A DNA stretch of 64,000 bases from Parascedosporium putredinis (taxonomy: Eukaryota; Ascomycota; Sordariomycetes; Microascales; Microascaceae). Where the stretch lies: positions 1,922,001 through 1,986,000 of the forward strand of contig CASHTG010000018.1 in NCBI GenBank assembly GCA_949357655.1, in the 5' to 3' direction. The translations under genes and the position numbers were made by a program. Each line of letters starts with the position of its first letter. The first letter of the stretch is position 1. Positions 25,803-37,498 of this stretch are shown here, piece after piece. Under the pieces are notes generated by a model that ran no database searches, had not been told where the DNA came from, and saw only the letters and a list, made by a program, of their open reading frames with translations.

Positions 25803-28093
25803 ATGACCGACCACGCACAAACGAGACAAATGGAGCGACAGGGTGAAGACGCAGGAACGAGGGTTTCGCCTCCCCAGAGTGCCGAGAATGGGTTAAAAAT
25901 ATGGAGTTGCGTTATTTGCCGCCGGCGCAAGGTCAAGTGCGATAGGAGCGATCCTTGCGCGAACTGTGTCCGAGCCGGCATCGACTGCCACTTCCCGGTA
26001 ACCGGCCGCATCCCCAAGCGCAGCCGCGACCCTGCAGCTTGGAGGACACCGGCTCAGAAACAAGCCGAGCTCATTAGCCGACTGCGTCGTCTCGAGACGG
26101 TGGTAACGGAGCTCACGGCGCAGGTCGAAGAAGAGACCGGTCGGCGGGTGACGCACGTGGAACCCGAGCCGCTGGACCCGTCATTGATGCCGCCAGAAGG
26201 GGAAAACTCGCTGGCTCCTTCTATACGGACGGAGGCAATGAATGAGGCATCGGGGGTCTTTCTACCGATACTGTTTCCAAAAAGAAAAGGCAGCCAGGAA
26301 GCGAGTTCGACGAGGATTTCGGGAGACTAGTGGTGGATAAAGATGGCGGCCTACATGTTGGAAACCGGTTTTGGACCGTATTCTGTGACGAGGTGAGTTA
26401 GATCTTGATTCAAACATATATTGTCACTGTGCCAATTCTGACCGTCTAGGTTGACAACATCCTTCAAGCGGTCCACGACGTCGCCGATTCTAGCAGCCAA
26501 CCATCCTACACCCCGACGATCCAGGATAGTCTCAGCGAAGGCACCTCCTCTCGTAACGATGAGTTTATTTTCGGCATGCGCGATAGTGAGGAGAACCTCG
26601 ATGCGTTAAATCCTTTACCGTCCCAAGTGCTTTTCATCTGGTCAATATTCACAGAAAACGTGGACCCGTTCATCAAAGTTCTCCATGTTCCAACGATTGA
26701 CAGAATAGTACGCGATCTCAGCGGCGGGTTTAGTTCACTAGGCACCCCTTTCGAGGCTTTGATGTTCTCAATTTGCTTCGCATCGATCAATTCCATGGAC
26801 GAGGTTTCCGTCTCGGCAAGCTTCGGCCAGACAAAGGCCGAGCTCATGGCACGATACAGGCTCGGGGCAGAGAAAGCGCTTGGCCGGGGAAAGCTTTTAA
26901 CTACCAAGGATACCACGCTATTTCAAGCGTCTGTAATCTACGTCTCCGTCCTCCCCTACATTGGGGACGCTGGTCCCGCGTGGTCGTTACTAGGTCTTCT
27001 CTTCCGGATTGCGCAGTCGATGGGGTTGCATAGGGCCGACGACGGAGTCAAGCGGACACCCATTGAATCTGAAATCTGCCGGCGACTATGGTGGCAGATT
27101 TGCTTGCTTGATTCCAAGCTCCAGAGGCCAGGGGTCACTGCTCTCTCCCCACCGAGCGTGTCCTTTGATCATCTCCCACCAGCATTTGTCAGTGACGTGG
27201 AGCTAGATGCTATCTCTGGCTTGCCGTCAACGACAAGACAGTGTAGGAACGATATAGCGGCGTTACTTATCCGGTGCGAGCTATGGCAACTCGTACGGGC
27301 CATGCAGAGAGCACCCCAAAATCACGAGGCGCGGACCTCCCTTCTTTCCGCCACCGAAACCAAAATCCTAAGTCACCATCTTCCGTTGTTGGATTCTGGG
27401 GCAGTTTAGCCAACTATCTCAGGACCTTGGTATCTCTATTCTTCGCAAAGACCCGAATTTCCATCCACGAGTCCCCCGACGACAAGCAAGTACGGGATCG
27501 CCGGACCACATCCTCGAATTATCGCTCATCATCATCCGGTGCTCCCACGCGCTCAAGACAGAGCCTACCTGGGCCAAGTGGCGATGGCAGACCCAAGGCA
27601 CAGCCCCATGGCATGCCCTCACAATATTTGTTCGGCACGCATGTTCCCACCCTTACCCTTGGAGCACGGAGATGGAGCAGACGTGGGAGAAGGCCAAGGA
27701 GCTTATGGCTCTGGTTGAAGGACAGGAAACGATCCATTCCAAACGGCTGCTAGAGTTAGCTGCTCAGCTAGATCGCTCCCGGGGTGCGGAGGTTGCCCAC
27801 CCAGCGGCACCGCCACCGATGGGCCCCGCGCCAGGGGCCATACGCGAGTGGACCTCGATATGCAAGACGGAGTCCTTTCCCAGCCCTTATCTCTAGGGTA
27901 TCCGGAATCACTGTCATCGGGGTCTTTCTTGCTGATAGACAATGCGGCTGCGCACCAAGTGATTTCGTCGGAGAGCGCGATCATGGATGGAGACGACGCA
28001 TCTTGGGGGCCCATTCTGCTCAATCAATGGGGTCTTGATGACTTGCAGCCGGTAGAAATTGACGACATTGAGTCATTGTGGAGTTTGTTTTAG
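25803..28093 (+). CDS. Zn2Cys6 transcription factor with fungal-specific middle domain
   Basis: Nuclear regulator with an N-terminal binuclear zinc cluster at about residues 36-63 (Cys-Val-Ile-Cys-Arg-Arg-Arg-Lys-Val-Lys-Cys ... Cys-Ala-Asn-Cys ... Cys), a following coiled-coil region (residues about 80-105, the usual dimerisation element) and a Fungal_trans-type middle homology region recognisable by Phe-Arg-Ile-Ala-Gln-Ser-Met-Gly-Leu-His-Arg. The intron is 26393-26449. Four single-base losses interrupt the frame: G5 at 26252-26256, G4 at 27398-27401, near 27503-27504, and C4 at 27824-27827. Restoring all four makes the coding length exactly divisible by three and gives 745 residues ending at 28093, a normal size. 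The acidic C-terminus could serve in activation. The nearest candidate target is the divergent FAD oxidoreductase. Four breaks in one gene would also fit a decaying gene, but the intact domains argue against this. Confidence 0.82.
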
Positions 28094-29381
28094 CTGTCAC
28101 TCGATAGTACTATTCAAGTTGGAGCTACAATAAGCTTAAAAAATGAAAAAGGCTTGTGTTTGTTCGGTACAAAGACGAAAACAAAAGATTGGATGAAGGA
28201 AAATTTTGACTTGGTACAGCCTCACGGCTTCCAGCGGGTCAAGATGTGATCCTCCGGCATTGGGGCAGGGTTAAAACACTTTTTCAAGTTTAAAATCATG
28301 GGTATATGGCACGCGAGAGCTCTGATGCAGACACACAAAACACGAACGTGGATTACAGAGAAAAAAACAGGCTGTGCAAAATTAAGCTTGGTGTGCAAAA
28401 CTCGCGAACGTGATGCGGACCCGAGCATTTCTTGCGCCAGCCACAATGGAAATTGAGGCGCTAGCCAATTGAAGCGTGCTTCTCATTATGCCAAAACGCC
28501 GTCTGAGTCAACGGCGAAATGGATGCCTGACTCTTCCTCAGGCTACAGACCGAAAGGCGTGGCATCAAACGTCAAAGCCTTTGCGAAATACGACGAGCCA
28601 ACGATTGATTGCTAATCTAGTGCGTCCGCTAGAAAGAAAAAAATCTAAGCACTGTTCTTTTCTTCACGCCCAATTCCTGACATGGGGGCTTTGCTCGTGC
28701 ATTACGGTCCGGTGTGACTCAACAAATCACATAGCCCGTGGATGGGTTTAAAGCAGCAGCCTACTCGATGAAACCATCCTTCGTGCCCGTCCGCCGGTCA
28801 ATCGTGTCTCCGGCTTACGCAGTGGTCCCCGGCCGAGCAAGGTTTGTAAATGGATGCCTGGATCCGAGAAGGGACGGCGTTGTTAGCATGGTACCTGTGA
28901 TTTGCGTCTGCCGCTGGTGATGGCTCCTTGTATCGTCGCATCTTGGTGCCCCACCACACCAACGTGCGCCCTACTCACAACTCCGCTAATACCACATGGC
29001 GCCCTTTTGGGGTGACCCGATTACCAATTAATCCCGTTTTTGGCTGTCTCTGCAGGTCAAAGGGCGCGGGTGTGAATGACGAAGCAGAGCTTCATGGTCG
29101 ACGGATATACGCAATGGTGAATTGGAAATCTTCAATGAGGCTCAGCACCGAGATACACACGTAGCTTAGTGTTAGTGCTTCATGGAAAACTTGTTTGTAT
29201 ATAATCCCTGGCTCGTCTCTCCTCAAGTCCATCATGATCCATCAACACAATCACACAATTCAACCAGCAATCATCTCTTGATAAGCACCTTCAACTATAT
29301 CACCACGCATTTTTGCAACCTCTCCTGCTCCAATAACCACATATCTACAACTCACACACTACCCCAAAAACTTTCAGCACC
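28094..29381. other. Intergenic region, promoter of small protein at its end
   Basis: No gene is supportable between 28094 and about 29180. The last 200 bases form a good promoter: a TATA box and a CA-rich, ATG-poor leader for the small gene at 29382. Confidence 0.5.
29198..29204 (+). promoter_or_regulatory. TATA box of the 68-residue protein gene
   Basis: TATATAA lies about 178 bases upstream of the start codon at 29382 and is followed by a CA/TC-rich leader typical of highly transcribed fungal genes. Confidence 0.6.
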
Positions 29382-29663
29382 ATGAAGTTCCTTTCCCAGT
29401 CCAAGGCTACCTCTGCCTCTCGCTCCCCCAACGCGTCTAGCCGCGGTGCGAAGTACGACACTGAAAGCATCATGACCTTCGACTCGAGCTCTACCGCAGC
29501 GCCCAAGAAGAAGACCAAGTCTCCATGTTAGTTGAACCGCCCGTCTTTTCAGATCACTCTTTCGTTTCTCTAGGACGCAGCTAACCTCTAATATCATATA
29601 GATGATTCCAAGTCCAACATGTACGCCAAATATCTCCAGAATTCGATGAAGCAGTGGTCTTGA
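29382..29663 (+). CDS. Small spliced protein of unknown function (68 residues)
   Basis: Two exons, 29382-29526 and 29602-29663, joined across a GT-AG intron with matching phase, encode 68 residues and a stop. The start has a good context (CACC ATG). The product is basic and Ser/Lys-rich: an N-terminal Met-Lys-Phe-Leu-Ser-Gln, a central Ala-Pro-Lys-Lys-Lys-Thr-Lys segment that could act as a nuclear localisation signal, and a tail Met-Tyr-Ala-Lys-Tyr-Leu-Gln-Asn-Ser. There is no signal peptide or membrane segment. I do not recognise the family. Support comes from the TATA box, leader composition, splice signals and short open exons, not from homology. It is too short and too spliced for ordinary ORF calling. 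A non-coding transcript is the alternative. Confidence 0.6.
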
Positions 29664-30520
29664 TCGGCACCAACCCGTTCAAGCTTCCTTACCGCTCACG
29701 GCGCGTAAGGAGCATCGCTTATATCATGAAGACATGATGGATGATTTTGCACTCGGCGTTCTGGGCTTTTATCAAAGACTGGCGGTTTACATTTCAACCG
29801 CCTCGCCGTCATGGCTAGAAGAATGGCATGCGCGGGTGGATGGCCTACCATCCACCTGCGTTAATAATAGACTTGCATGTAGTTTTTAGACAGCTATATT
29901 AATTTGATCTCTTCACGCTTCGCAATAATTGCCCAACAATGTCTGCAGTGATAATTATCTCGGCCGTAATCGGAGTTGGTATCTCGCCCACCACTCTGTC
30001 GTAAGCGTGGTCTAAGCATCAATCTTCCTTGTGATTAAGTCTCAATGTTACGCTTTCACGGATTTCGGGTGCTCGCTGCCCTGAACTAGTAACTCAACGT
30101 GCCCGAGCGCGAGAGGACGGAATGTCATTCGTTCCTTTGAATCAAGTCAAGGGTATGTTTGACTCCAGGTAGCAAAGGAATCGATCCGACGACAGTTACG
30201 TCATGTCAGGGATATCTGAGAAGGATGCCCCAAGAAACCTGTATTCTCTACGCGTATTGAAGGGAAAAGAATCTTGACACTGATTGAGAAGCCCGAATCA
30301 GGGAACGGGGACAAAATACGAAACCGAAATCATCATCCATGGGGTATCAAGCACAACCAAATCTACATCCGTCCACCGTCTCTTCGAAAACGCGCCGTTC
30401 GAGAGGACCAACCCTGAATCTCTCACACGCACCATCTCCTCTCGGGCAGCCCTATGCCCTAACATCGATCCTCCATCCTCTGCCGCTGGAGCTGCATCAT
30501 GACCTGCTTTTCCATATTGA
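29664..30520. other. Convergent intergenic region
   Basis: About 860 bases between the 3' ends of the small gene (+) and the CorA-like gene (-). I see no coding frame or repeat of note. Confidence 0.5.
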
Positions 30521-32382
30521 TCACCCCGGACTCCATAGCCCGGGTTTCCTCTTAACCCGCCTCTCGCGCTTCCGGTCCCACAGCCACATAAACAGCACAA
30601 CAATCACGGTGAGCGGTACGGAGACGGCAAAGTACAGCCAGAGCTGCGGGGCAACGTCGACGCGGGGCCGGTCCCGTTGGTGGGGTCGGCGCCGCGAAAA
30701 TTGAAGAAGGACATGCTGAAGAGGGACGCGACAAACGTTCCGGGGAAGAAGATGGCGCCCATCATGGACAGCCTCTTGAGCGCGTTGCCGTCTTTCTTGC
30801 TGGCTTGGGCGATACGTCGCTGGTCCGTGATCATGGCCATCATTTGCAGGTTGACGATGGATTCGCGGTGGGCCATGACGTTGGTCAACTATGTAGACAA
30901 GTAGCGGTTAGCAAGAGCGAGAGCTAAAAGAAACCAAAAAAAAAAAAAAAAAAGGCATCGCCATCCCCGTCTTCTTTTTCCTCTTATATCGTGGTTGAGG
31001 GGTTACTTACGGCATTCCTTTGAATACTCAAGCGCTCAATCGTCGTGTGCACGTAACCTTCGATCGCCCTCAACTTGGTACGGTAGAACGCCAAACGACC
31101 CAAAATGCTCGTGTGCGTAGCCTCCAACCCATCCGTCCACGCATCGGGCAAGGTTCGGCTCCGGAATAACGACATGGCCTCCTCCATGTTGGCAATAATC
31201 TCCAGCCAGTCCTGCGGCCGCTTGCGCAGAACCTGGGCATGGCACTCGACCAGCGCTCGGTTGGTATCCTCGATATCGGCCATGCCGTCCTTGGCGCCGT
31301 AGCTGCTCATGCTCGACAAGCTATTGCCGGTCGCCACATGGCGGAAGGCTCCCCGCGGAGGTCGTCCTTGGTGTCTATGCGCTGCGAGATGGAGTGCTCC
31401 AGGCGACGAACCCAGTCTCGCGTATCGCGCAGCTGCTGGTCGCGGTCCGAGCCGAGGTCGTAGGAGAGGAGGATCAGGGGCAGGAGGAGGGGTGATTCGT
31501 TTCCGTGGTGCATTCGAGCAGGTCTTGGATGGACTTCTTGATGTGCGAGGTTGAGGTACCTTTGACGAAGCCGGTGGTTGTCCGCGTTTCGAAACAGTGG
31601 GATAGAACTACCTCCCAGCCCTCGGTCTTTCCCTGCTTCTTGGTATCTGATTTCCGGAAAACGATGTCTACTCGTTATCCGATGTTAGTGGCACATTCGA
31701 ATAGGCCCACGACCGTAAAGGGCCACGATCATGGATAGCCATTGACTTACGGAGCCTAGGGTACTTGTCTTTATGGTCTAAGAAGGACCAGAAAAAGGGC
31801 CCACCACGCTGGTGCCTTCGATAGCTCTGGTGGGAAGGTTGAACTTGTCAACCATCTGTTCGTAATTCTTGGCCTCGAGAGAGATGACCCCGGGCTAAAG
31901 GTGTCTGGATGGACTGCTTCCTTTTGAACACTGGACATGGTGCCTGTGTTAGTCAAAACGCGGCAAGGCGGCCCGGAGCCTTCTCAATATCACGACTTAC
32001 ACGAGTCTTACGGTGCCTAGGGCCTTCACTCCATACCGAGATGGAGGTGGGGAAAACATGCCCTGCTCTCAGATTAGCGATGCGATGCGCCTGGTGGAGG
32101 TGAGAGTTATGCACTACACGTACCTTTCGGTTCAAGAAATCCTCAAAGTCGTAGTCTGCCAATTCATGCTCGACGACATTGTCAAAAGAGGGATTCTATT
32201 CACCAAGCGAAGCCAAGGTTAGTTGGGCCCCCAAGAGCCAAGCTAGATATATGAAGGGGGTTAGGTGTGAGTCGGGGATGGCATAATTCACTTACTGAAT
32301 ACGTTGTGATTTCTAACGATCGTGTTACCTCTGGAACGGCCCGGCACGAATTCACGTGGGATCTAAAAAGATAATCGTCCAT
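30521..32382 (-). CDS. CorA-like Mg2+/metal transporter domain protein
   Basis: Membrane protein of the fungal CorA-like group, with a large cytosolic N-terminal part and two C-terminal transmembrane helices. Read on the minus strand: first exon from 32382, then short exons near 32190 (Asp-Tyr-Asp-Phe-Glu-Asp-Phe-Leu-Asn-Arg) and 32060, a segment ending near 31755 (Phe-Phe-Trp-Ser-Phe-Leu-Asp-His), a long exon from about 31665 to 31008, and a last exon from about 30889 to 30521. The cytosolic helix with Arg-Asp-Trp-Val-Arg-Arg-Leu-Glu and the membrane part with Met-Met-Gly-Ala-Ile-Phe-Phe-Pro-Gly-Thr-Phe-Val-Ala are clear; the canonical Gly-Met-Asn is replaced by a Phe-Ser-Met-Ser-Phe-Phe-Asn-Phe motif, as in other fungal members. 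One-base losses occur at C4 31888-31891, G4 31489-31492, C4 31351-31354 and G4 30664-30667 (plus-strand bases). Exact small-exon borders are uncertain. Confidence 0.75.
30937..30954. repeat. Poly(A) tract inside a CorA-like gene intron
   Basis: A run of about 18 A, within the last intron of the minus-strand CorA-like gene. On that strand it is a poly(T) tract and may be part of the splicing signals. Confidence 0.7.
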
Positions 32383-33607
32383 ATTAACTTGCGATGGACT
32401 TTACATGTAATGTTGTGAATGTTGATGTCGCGTCTGCTGAGCTTCAAGCTGTTCGACACGCTTTTCGGCTTGGATTGTTCAGAGGCAAGCAAGTGGCGGG
32501 CGCTGATTGTTCGAGAAGAAAAATTGGCGATGATTAAAAAGAAGAGGAGAAGCTAGAATAAATGTTTTTTCCAATTCTTTCCCCGCTCCCTCTTTCAATT
32601 GATCCGATGCTGACCTCTTTTGTTTTCCCGATCTTGAAGCGTTGCCTCTCCCAGTATCCGGGGTGCAGGTGGAGATTAGACGAAGACCTTCAGCCCCAAA
32701 CCCCGCTGGAGGCTGTGCAGGCCACTCCCGCCAAAGCAAAAGGGAAAAATGTATATAGGCAGCCGACGCAGGGGTCCAGCCCGTCAAAATTGTCAATTGG
32801 AGAGCTCGAGCTTTCAAAGTTGGCTCAATGTTTCCCTTTCACCTGAAGGCGGCCCCCTAGCGCGGCCCCGTGCAAACCCTGCGCTGTGGCTCAACCAGAA
32901 CCGAGACACAAAATCCAATAGGACTTCGCCTAGAAGCGAAAGTCCTGGGATGTCCACGCGTCGCGAAAGAGCCACGGATACTTCTAGCGTAGGACCCCGG
33001 ACCAGCAACGAGGGGAACTAGGCAAGCGAGAGGGTGGGCGATGCAACTTCCATGGAATCGAGAAGCTGAGCCGGCACTTGATTATTATGGAGAATAATGA
33101 TGAAGCCTGTTTTACACAAAAATCGCGCTGGGCGCAGCCCGTGAAAGAACATGGCGTCACACGAAAAGGGAGGGAACGGAGCTGTTGGGGGCATGGCATG
33201 CAGGGGAGGAGGTCTTGAAAGGATCCACGTTTTCGCTCGGTTCTTAATGATCCTCCCTGAAGGAATGTGATATTACCACTCTCTACTTCCCCATTCCACG
33301 GTCAAGAATTTCCATTTCCTTTTTCAGAGCGGAGCAACCTCAGCTCACTGCTTGATGGATGGCAGATTCTAGGCTGGCAACATCCTGGATAAATGAGAGG
33401 GCAAGTCCGAATAGTCTCAAGCTTGCAAAGTTCGATGAGTCCAGCCATTTTAGAATTCTGGTTGGGCACGCGCGTGAAATACTAGATCCCTTGCATACAT
33501 TACATATGGATGTAATACAGCTGTTGAGTAACTTGATATATGGATCCATGGATGGATCCATGGATGGATCTATGGATGGATATACAGGTACTATAAAACC
33601 GCCCTTC
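32383..33607. other. Intergenic region with a short tandem repeat
   Basis: Upstream region of the CorA-like gene (-) and downstream region of the HNH gene (-). No gene is supportable. The only structure is the 12-base tandem repeat near 33541. Confidence 0.5.
33541..33584. repeat. 12-base tandem repeat (TGGATCCATGGA)
   Basis: Three full copies of a 12-base unit, each containing the palindrome GGATCC, plus a partial fourth copy; the third has a C-to-T change. It lies about 25 bases beyond the stop codon of the HNH gene (minus strand) at 33608, so it probably falls in that gene's 3' untranslated region. Confidence 0.85.
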
Positions 33608-34524
33608 TTAGGCCTCGCCCGGGCCAAGTCGCATAGCCAACTCTACCTCCATTCTCTCGGCCGCCTTTGGCCCGTTGATTATATCGCCCATGATATCGGA
33701 GCCAGGTGGGAAATCATGTTCGAATAAAGGTTCCCCGACCCTCTCATATTTGCTAGCACTGTCTGGCGGAAATGCCAGCGAAAGAGCTCATCTGGTGGCC
33801 TCCGAGGGTCATCTAGAAACCGGCGGTCGAGAAACGTTCCCGCTATTCCGAACGTATCTTGCTGGAAACAGATAATCTTATAGTTATCCTGAATGGGATT
33901 GTTAGTAGGATGATTGGGGTGTAGATCTTGAACTTACATCCAGGTCAATCGAGAAAAGGTGCATGTCAAACAACTGATGGATATGGGCTAGGAGGAGGAT
34001 TCCGTTTTGCACAGAATTGATAGAACCTCCTGATGCGGTGTCTAGCGTGATCCATTGACCAAAATCATTCTCTTTCCAATATTGTTCATAGACGAGCGGA
34101 TACACGTGAGCCGCTTTGAAACCGACCCAACTGTCATATTGCCGATTAAGATTCGGGGTCTTCGTAACGATACACCGCCCATCTCTTTGGCGAACTGCAT
34201 CTCGGAAATTTTGCACTCGAGTACCAGTTTCAGGCGAAATAGGTCGATACAGAAATGGCTCACTGCTGACTTGGATCTCGTCGTCGCAGACGATTAAGTA
34301 GTGTCCGCCCAGGAGAGGTTGAGAGTTTTCAGTAAGAAGGGCACCGTTTTCCGTCTGAATATACCACATGCTTCCCGTGATCAGGACTATAGAAACCATG
34401 CGGTAGAAACCCTTGTTCGTCACTCCTCTTGTTAAAATTAGACCTCCTAGAATATTAGGGGGTCTCGGAGGTCAGAGAATACGACGTCACGGCCAAGAGC
34501 CCTTGCACGATCGTTAGTTGCCAT
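33608..34524 (-). CDS. HNH nuclease-domain protein (fungal HNH_2-like family)
   Basis: Two exons, 34524-33938 and 33888-33608 (minus strand). The N-terminus starts Met-Ala-Thr-Asn-Asp-Arg-Ala-Arg-Ala-Leu-Gly, as in this expanded fungal family. The HNH core is visible in order: Arg-Asp-Gly-Arg-Cys, then Ala-Ala-His-Val-Tyr-Pro (first His), Ser-Val-Gln-Asn-Gly-Ile-Leu (Asn) and His-Ile-His-Gln-Leu-Phe-Asp (last His), followed by a conserved Glu-His-Asp-Phe-Pro-Pro-Gly near the C-terminus. Two one-base losses, at G5 34458-34462 and C4 33733-33736 (plus-strand bases), must be restored for continuity; the result is 289 residues with both exons in phase. The family is numerous in filamentous fungi but its biological role is not established; nuclease activity is inferred from the motif. 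There is no signal peptide and no toxin or mobile-element context. Confidence 0.82.
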
Positions 34525-35601
34525 ATCATAGTTATATGAGACTCAGCACCCCATGATAAAAGGGTTAGTGATCTCGGTTGTCAAGAAAAGAACAACGAAT
34601 GGGAGACTTCGGATGATGCATTGATTATGAGCTGGAAATACTGGAGACTGAAGCTTATTCAGCCGGAACTGAGCCGGGCCTGGTTGAGATGGAGCAAACT
34701 TTGAGCTGCTACGATGGGATGATTGCGAACTCTCGTCGCGCCAGGCTGAACGTTGACCAAACACGCTGCCTCTACCCATCTCATCACCAATTTCAGCAAC
34801 TAGATAGACCATAGAGAGAGTTGCCGCTCGGCTGCCAAGCGTGCGCGTCGGGACCATATCGGGCCAAGGCGCACCTTGCGAAGATAGCGCTGGGGAAAGA
34901 CACCAATCGCCGCCATGCATCGAGGGTGGGTCGGTCAACTACTCAAATGGCCCCTCCTCATCCTGCCGTTCACATCTCGGAGCTCCTCGCCAACTACTAG
35001 CCAATGGAATCTGATATTCCAACCTTAAAGCTTGTGAGGGCGGGTTGAGGGACGTAAAGGTGGGTTTGTAGGAAGAGGAATGAGAAATTGGTCGCAGGAT
35101 TGGATCCCATCTGGTTCCGTTCAGTTATTAGTGGCCGGCCAACGTTGGCTCAGTGCGAATCCTGAGGCACTGCTACACGATTCGACAGGAGCTGACTAAG
35201 AAGGCTTGAAGGATTTATGGGTGAGACAGACGGCGTTGGGCGGCCCCAACTAATTGACCCTCGGTATCTGGCAAGGACCCTGACGAAAAGCAACGCACTA
35301 ACAATTTGGCGGACAACTGTTTCGGGGCATCCAACCTCGGCTTGTCGACCAAGCGCCCCCACCCTAAAAACTTCAGGGCTGGGACTGGACGGACTCCGAA
35401 TCGGCAACCCTCTTTTAGAAATACCGCCTCTCCCGCCCCCAGCGAGCTGCGACCCTTTTGATCGACTTGATATTATTATTCATTGCTCTCACTCACAGCG
35501 TACGCTCACTGCCAATTCGTACAATTTCTGCCATTGACGTGTGTGCCTGATTGTTTACCGCATCTTTTTGTTTGACTGGCCTCCCCAACGCCCCACACAT
35601 C
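34525..35601. other. Divergent intergenic region
   Basis: About 1.1 kb between the starts of the HNH gene (-) and the thioesterase gene (+). No gene or repeat is supportable; it should contain both promoters. Confidence 0.5.
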
Positions 35602-36580
35602 ATGGCCAACACAATTTCGGAGCAGATCGCCGTCGACCCGGCCGGCGACAACCAGTTCGTCTCGCGCTGCCTGCCGCAGCGCATGGGCAACACCGCCAAT
35701 ATCTCGTACGGCGGCTGCACGTTGGGCGTGGGCATCGAGGCGGCCTGCGCCACCGTCTCCCCGACTACCACCTCTACACCGTCATGGGCAACTACCTGGG
35801 ACCGGCCTTCACCGATCGCAAGCTGCTCTGCTCCGTCCGCAAGCTCCGGGACACGCGCACCTTTGCCACGCGAGAAGTCATCGTCAGCCAGGAGGCCAAG
35901 GACGGCACCCGGAGGCCGTGCATGAGCATGCTCCTCGACTTCCAGGCGCGGGAGAAGGCGTCCATGTTTGTCTTCTCCGCGCCGCCGTCCCGGTCCTACT
36001 CGCCCCCGGAAAAGTGTAAGAGCCGGACCCAGATCGCGCAGACGCTCGTGGAGGAGAAGCTGGTGTCCGAGGAGCTGGCCCATTTGCACAACATCATGTT
36101 TGGGCTGATGAACCGCTTCTTCGACTCCCGCCTGGCGCCGGAAGGCATCTCCGCCCAGAACTTGAGCGGGCTCGTTTCCGGGGTGAAGACGGGCCAGGAG
36201 GACCTCCCTTTACCGACATGACGTCGGCCGATTGGTTCAAGGCGCGCCACCAGCCGCCCACGAGCCACGCTCACTACTCGGCCTTGGGATTCATGATGGA
36301 CGCGAACCTCTCGTTCTTGCCTCTTACTCACAACAACCTATCGCTGCAAGATGCTGCCGCGTGCTCGAGTCTCGATTTTTCCATGAGGATCTTTACCAAT
36401 GATCTAGATCTTACCAAGTGGCACATGAGGGAACTCAAGTGCGTGGTCGGCCAGGAAGGAAGGACGTACTCGGAATCGAGGTTGTGGGATGAGAAGGGGA
36501 ACATGGTCGCCAACATGTCGCAGCAGTCCATCATGCGGCCGAAGCCGGGACAAAAAGAGCCGATTCGTGCGTCTTTGTGA
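35602..36580 (+). CDS. TesB-type acyl-CoA thioesterase
   Basis: Double-hotdog acyl-CoA thioesterase, hydrolysing acyl-CoA to free acid and CoA. Single exon. Typical segments are an early Gly-Asn-Thr-Ala-Asn-Ile-Ser-Tyr-Gly-Gly, then Tyr-Thr-Val-Met-Gly-Asn-Tyr-Leu-Gly-Pro-Ala, the strand Arg-Asp-Thr-Arg-Thr-Phe-Ala-Thr-Arg with Val-Ser-Gln, and in the second hotdog Ala-Ala-Ala-Cys-Ser-Ser-Leu-Asp-Phe-Ser-Met and Trp-His-Met-Arg-Glu. The frame is broken at C4 35759-35762 and at C3 36206-36208, one base short each; with both restored the product is 326 residues. The C-terminus Arg-Ala-Ser-Leu is not a standard peroxisomal targeting signal, so a cytosolic role is as likely as a peroxisomal one. 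Without correction the gene would look like three overlapping fragments. Confidence 0.88.
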
Positions 36581-37498
36581 TGAAATGTTGACCATGAAGT
36601 TCGGGGAAGGGGATGGTTCGCTGTTAAAATGGGAAAGCGAGAAAAAGGTGTGTACGATTATAGACAAAAATTATCAACGTCCAGTGCAATGCAAGCCAGC
36701 GTTATGCAAGTATGCAGTTCCATCCATTGATTGATTCAAGCCAATTTTTCAGCCACCACCGGGTCCTCAGCCACGCAAGGAGCATTCGCTCCCGTCGAGA
36801 CTGATAAGTGGCTGGAAAAGGTGGCAATGGCGAATAGGCTTTCACCTACTCACACGTGTGTGTGAACCGGATCCGTGAGACAATGACGCAGGCTCGGCCC
36901 ACCTGCTGCCAAGCTCTTGGCTTAAGCTTCACCCTCCTATTTGCTCACTTGCTCACCAGGGACCAGCACCTTGAAGAGCACGAGGTCGGCACCGAGGGGC
37001 GGTTTAGCACGGGAAAAATCACCAACTACCTGATCTTCCCTAGCCGTTTGGCAAAATGAATAAAAAGGTTGGAATTTTTTCTCTCTAGATATAATGGAAA
37101 AGCCACCGCCCTCTGTTCAATAACGACGACTAGGCCGTTCCCGGTTTAACTGTAAAGTTGCAGCCGTTCTGCATGAGTCTGCGGCCCATCTAACAACATA
37201 CAGCAAGGAACAGATCGGGCAGTCATGCCCTGAAGCCACAGACCGCATCGCGAGCGAACAAGTAAATTGCCGCCCCTCTCCCATTGATTCTCTGAGAGCC
37301 CGAGATCTTAGCTCACCGCCGCCCTCCATATTTTCTTTTTTCTTTTTTTTTCTTTCTTTTCCCTCCCGCGTTTCCTTCTCCTCAATACTCACGACGACGA
37401 AACCGCACATCTCATTCTCGAACAGACAGAGGGGACAAAAATACCGCGCCGCAGTCCGCCTCATTTCGAAACTAGTTGGCCTAACCCTTTTGAGCATC
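36581..37498. promoter_or_regulatory. Promoter region of phosphate-type transporter with polypyrimidine tract
   Basis: Non-coding. Its most evident element is a polypyrimidine stretch at about 37322-37383 (TTTTC/CTTT runs), about 115 bases before the start codon. Such tracts commonly mark the transcription start zone of strongly expressed fungal genes. No other gene is seen. Confidence 0.45.

Noticed and set aside
25803..28093. Zn2Cys6 factor as a pseudogene because of four frame breaks
   Set aside because: Each break is a single missing base at or near a short run, the domains between breaks are intact, and restoring four bases gives a length divisible by three. There is no in-frame nonsense decay.
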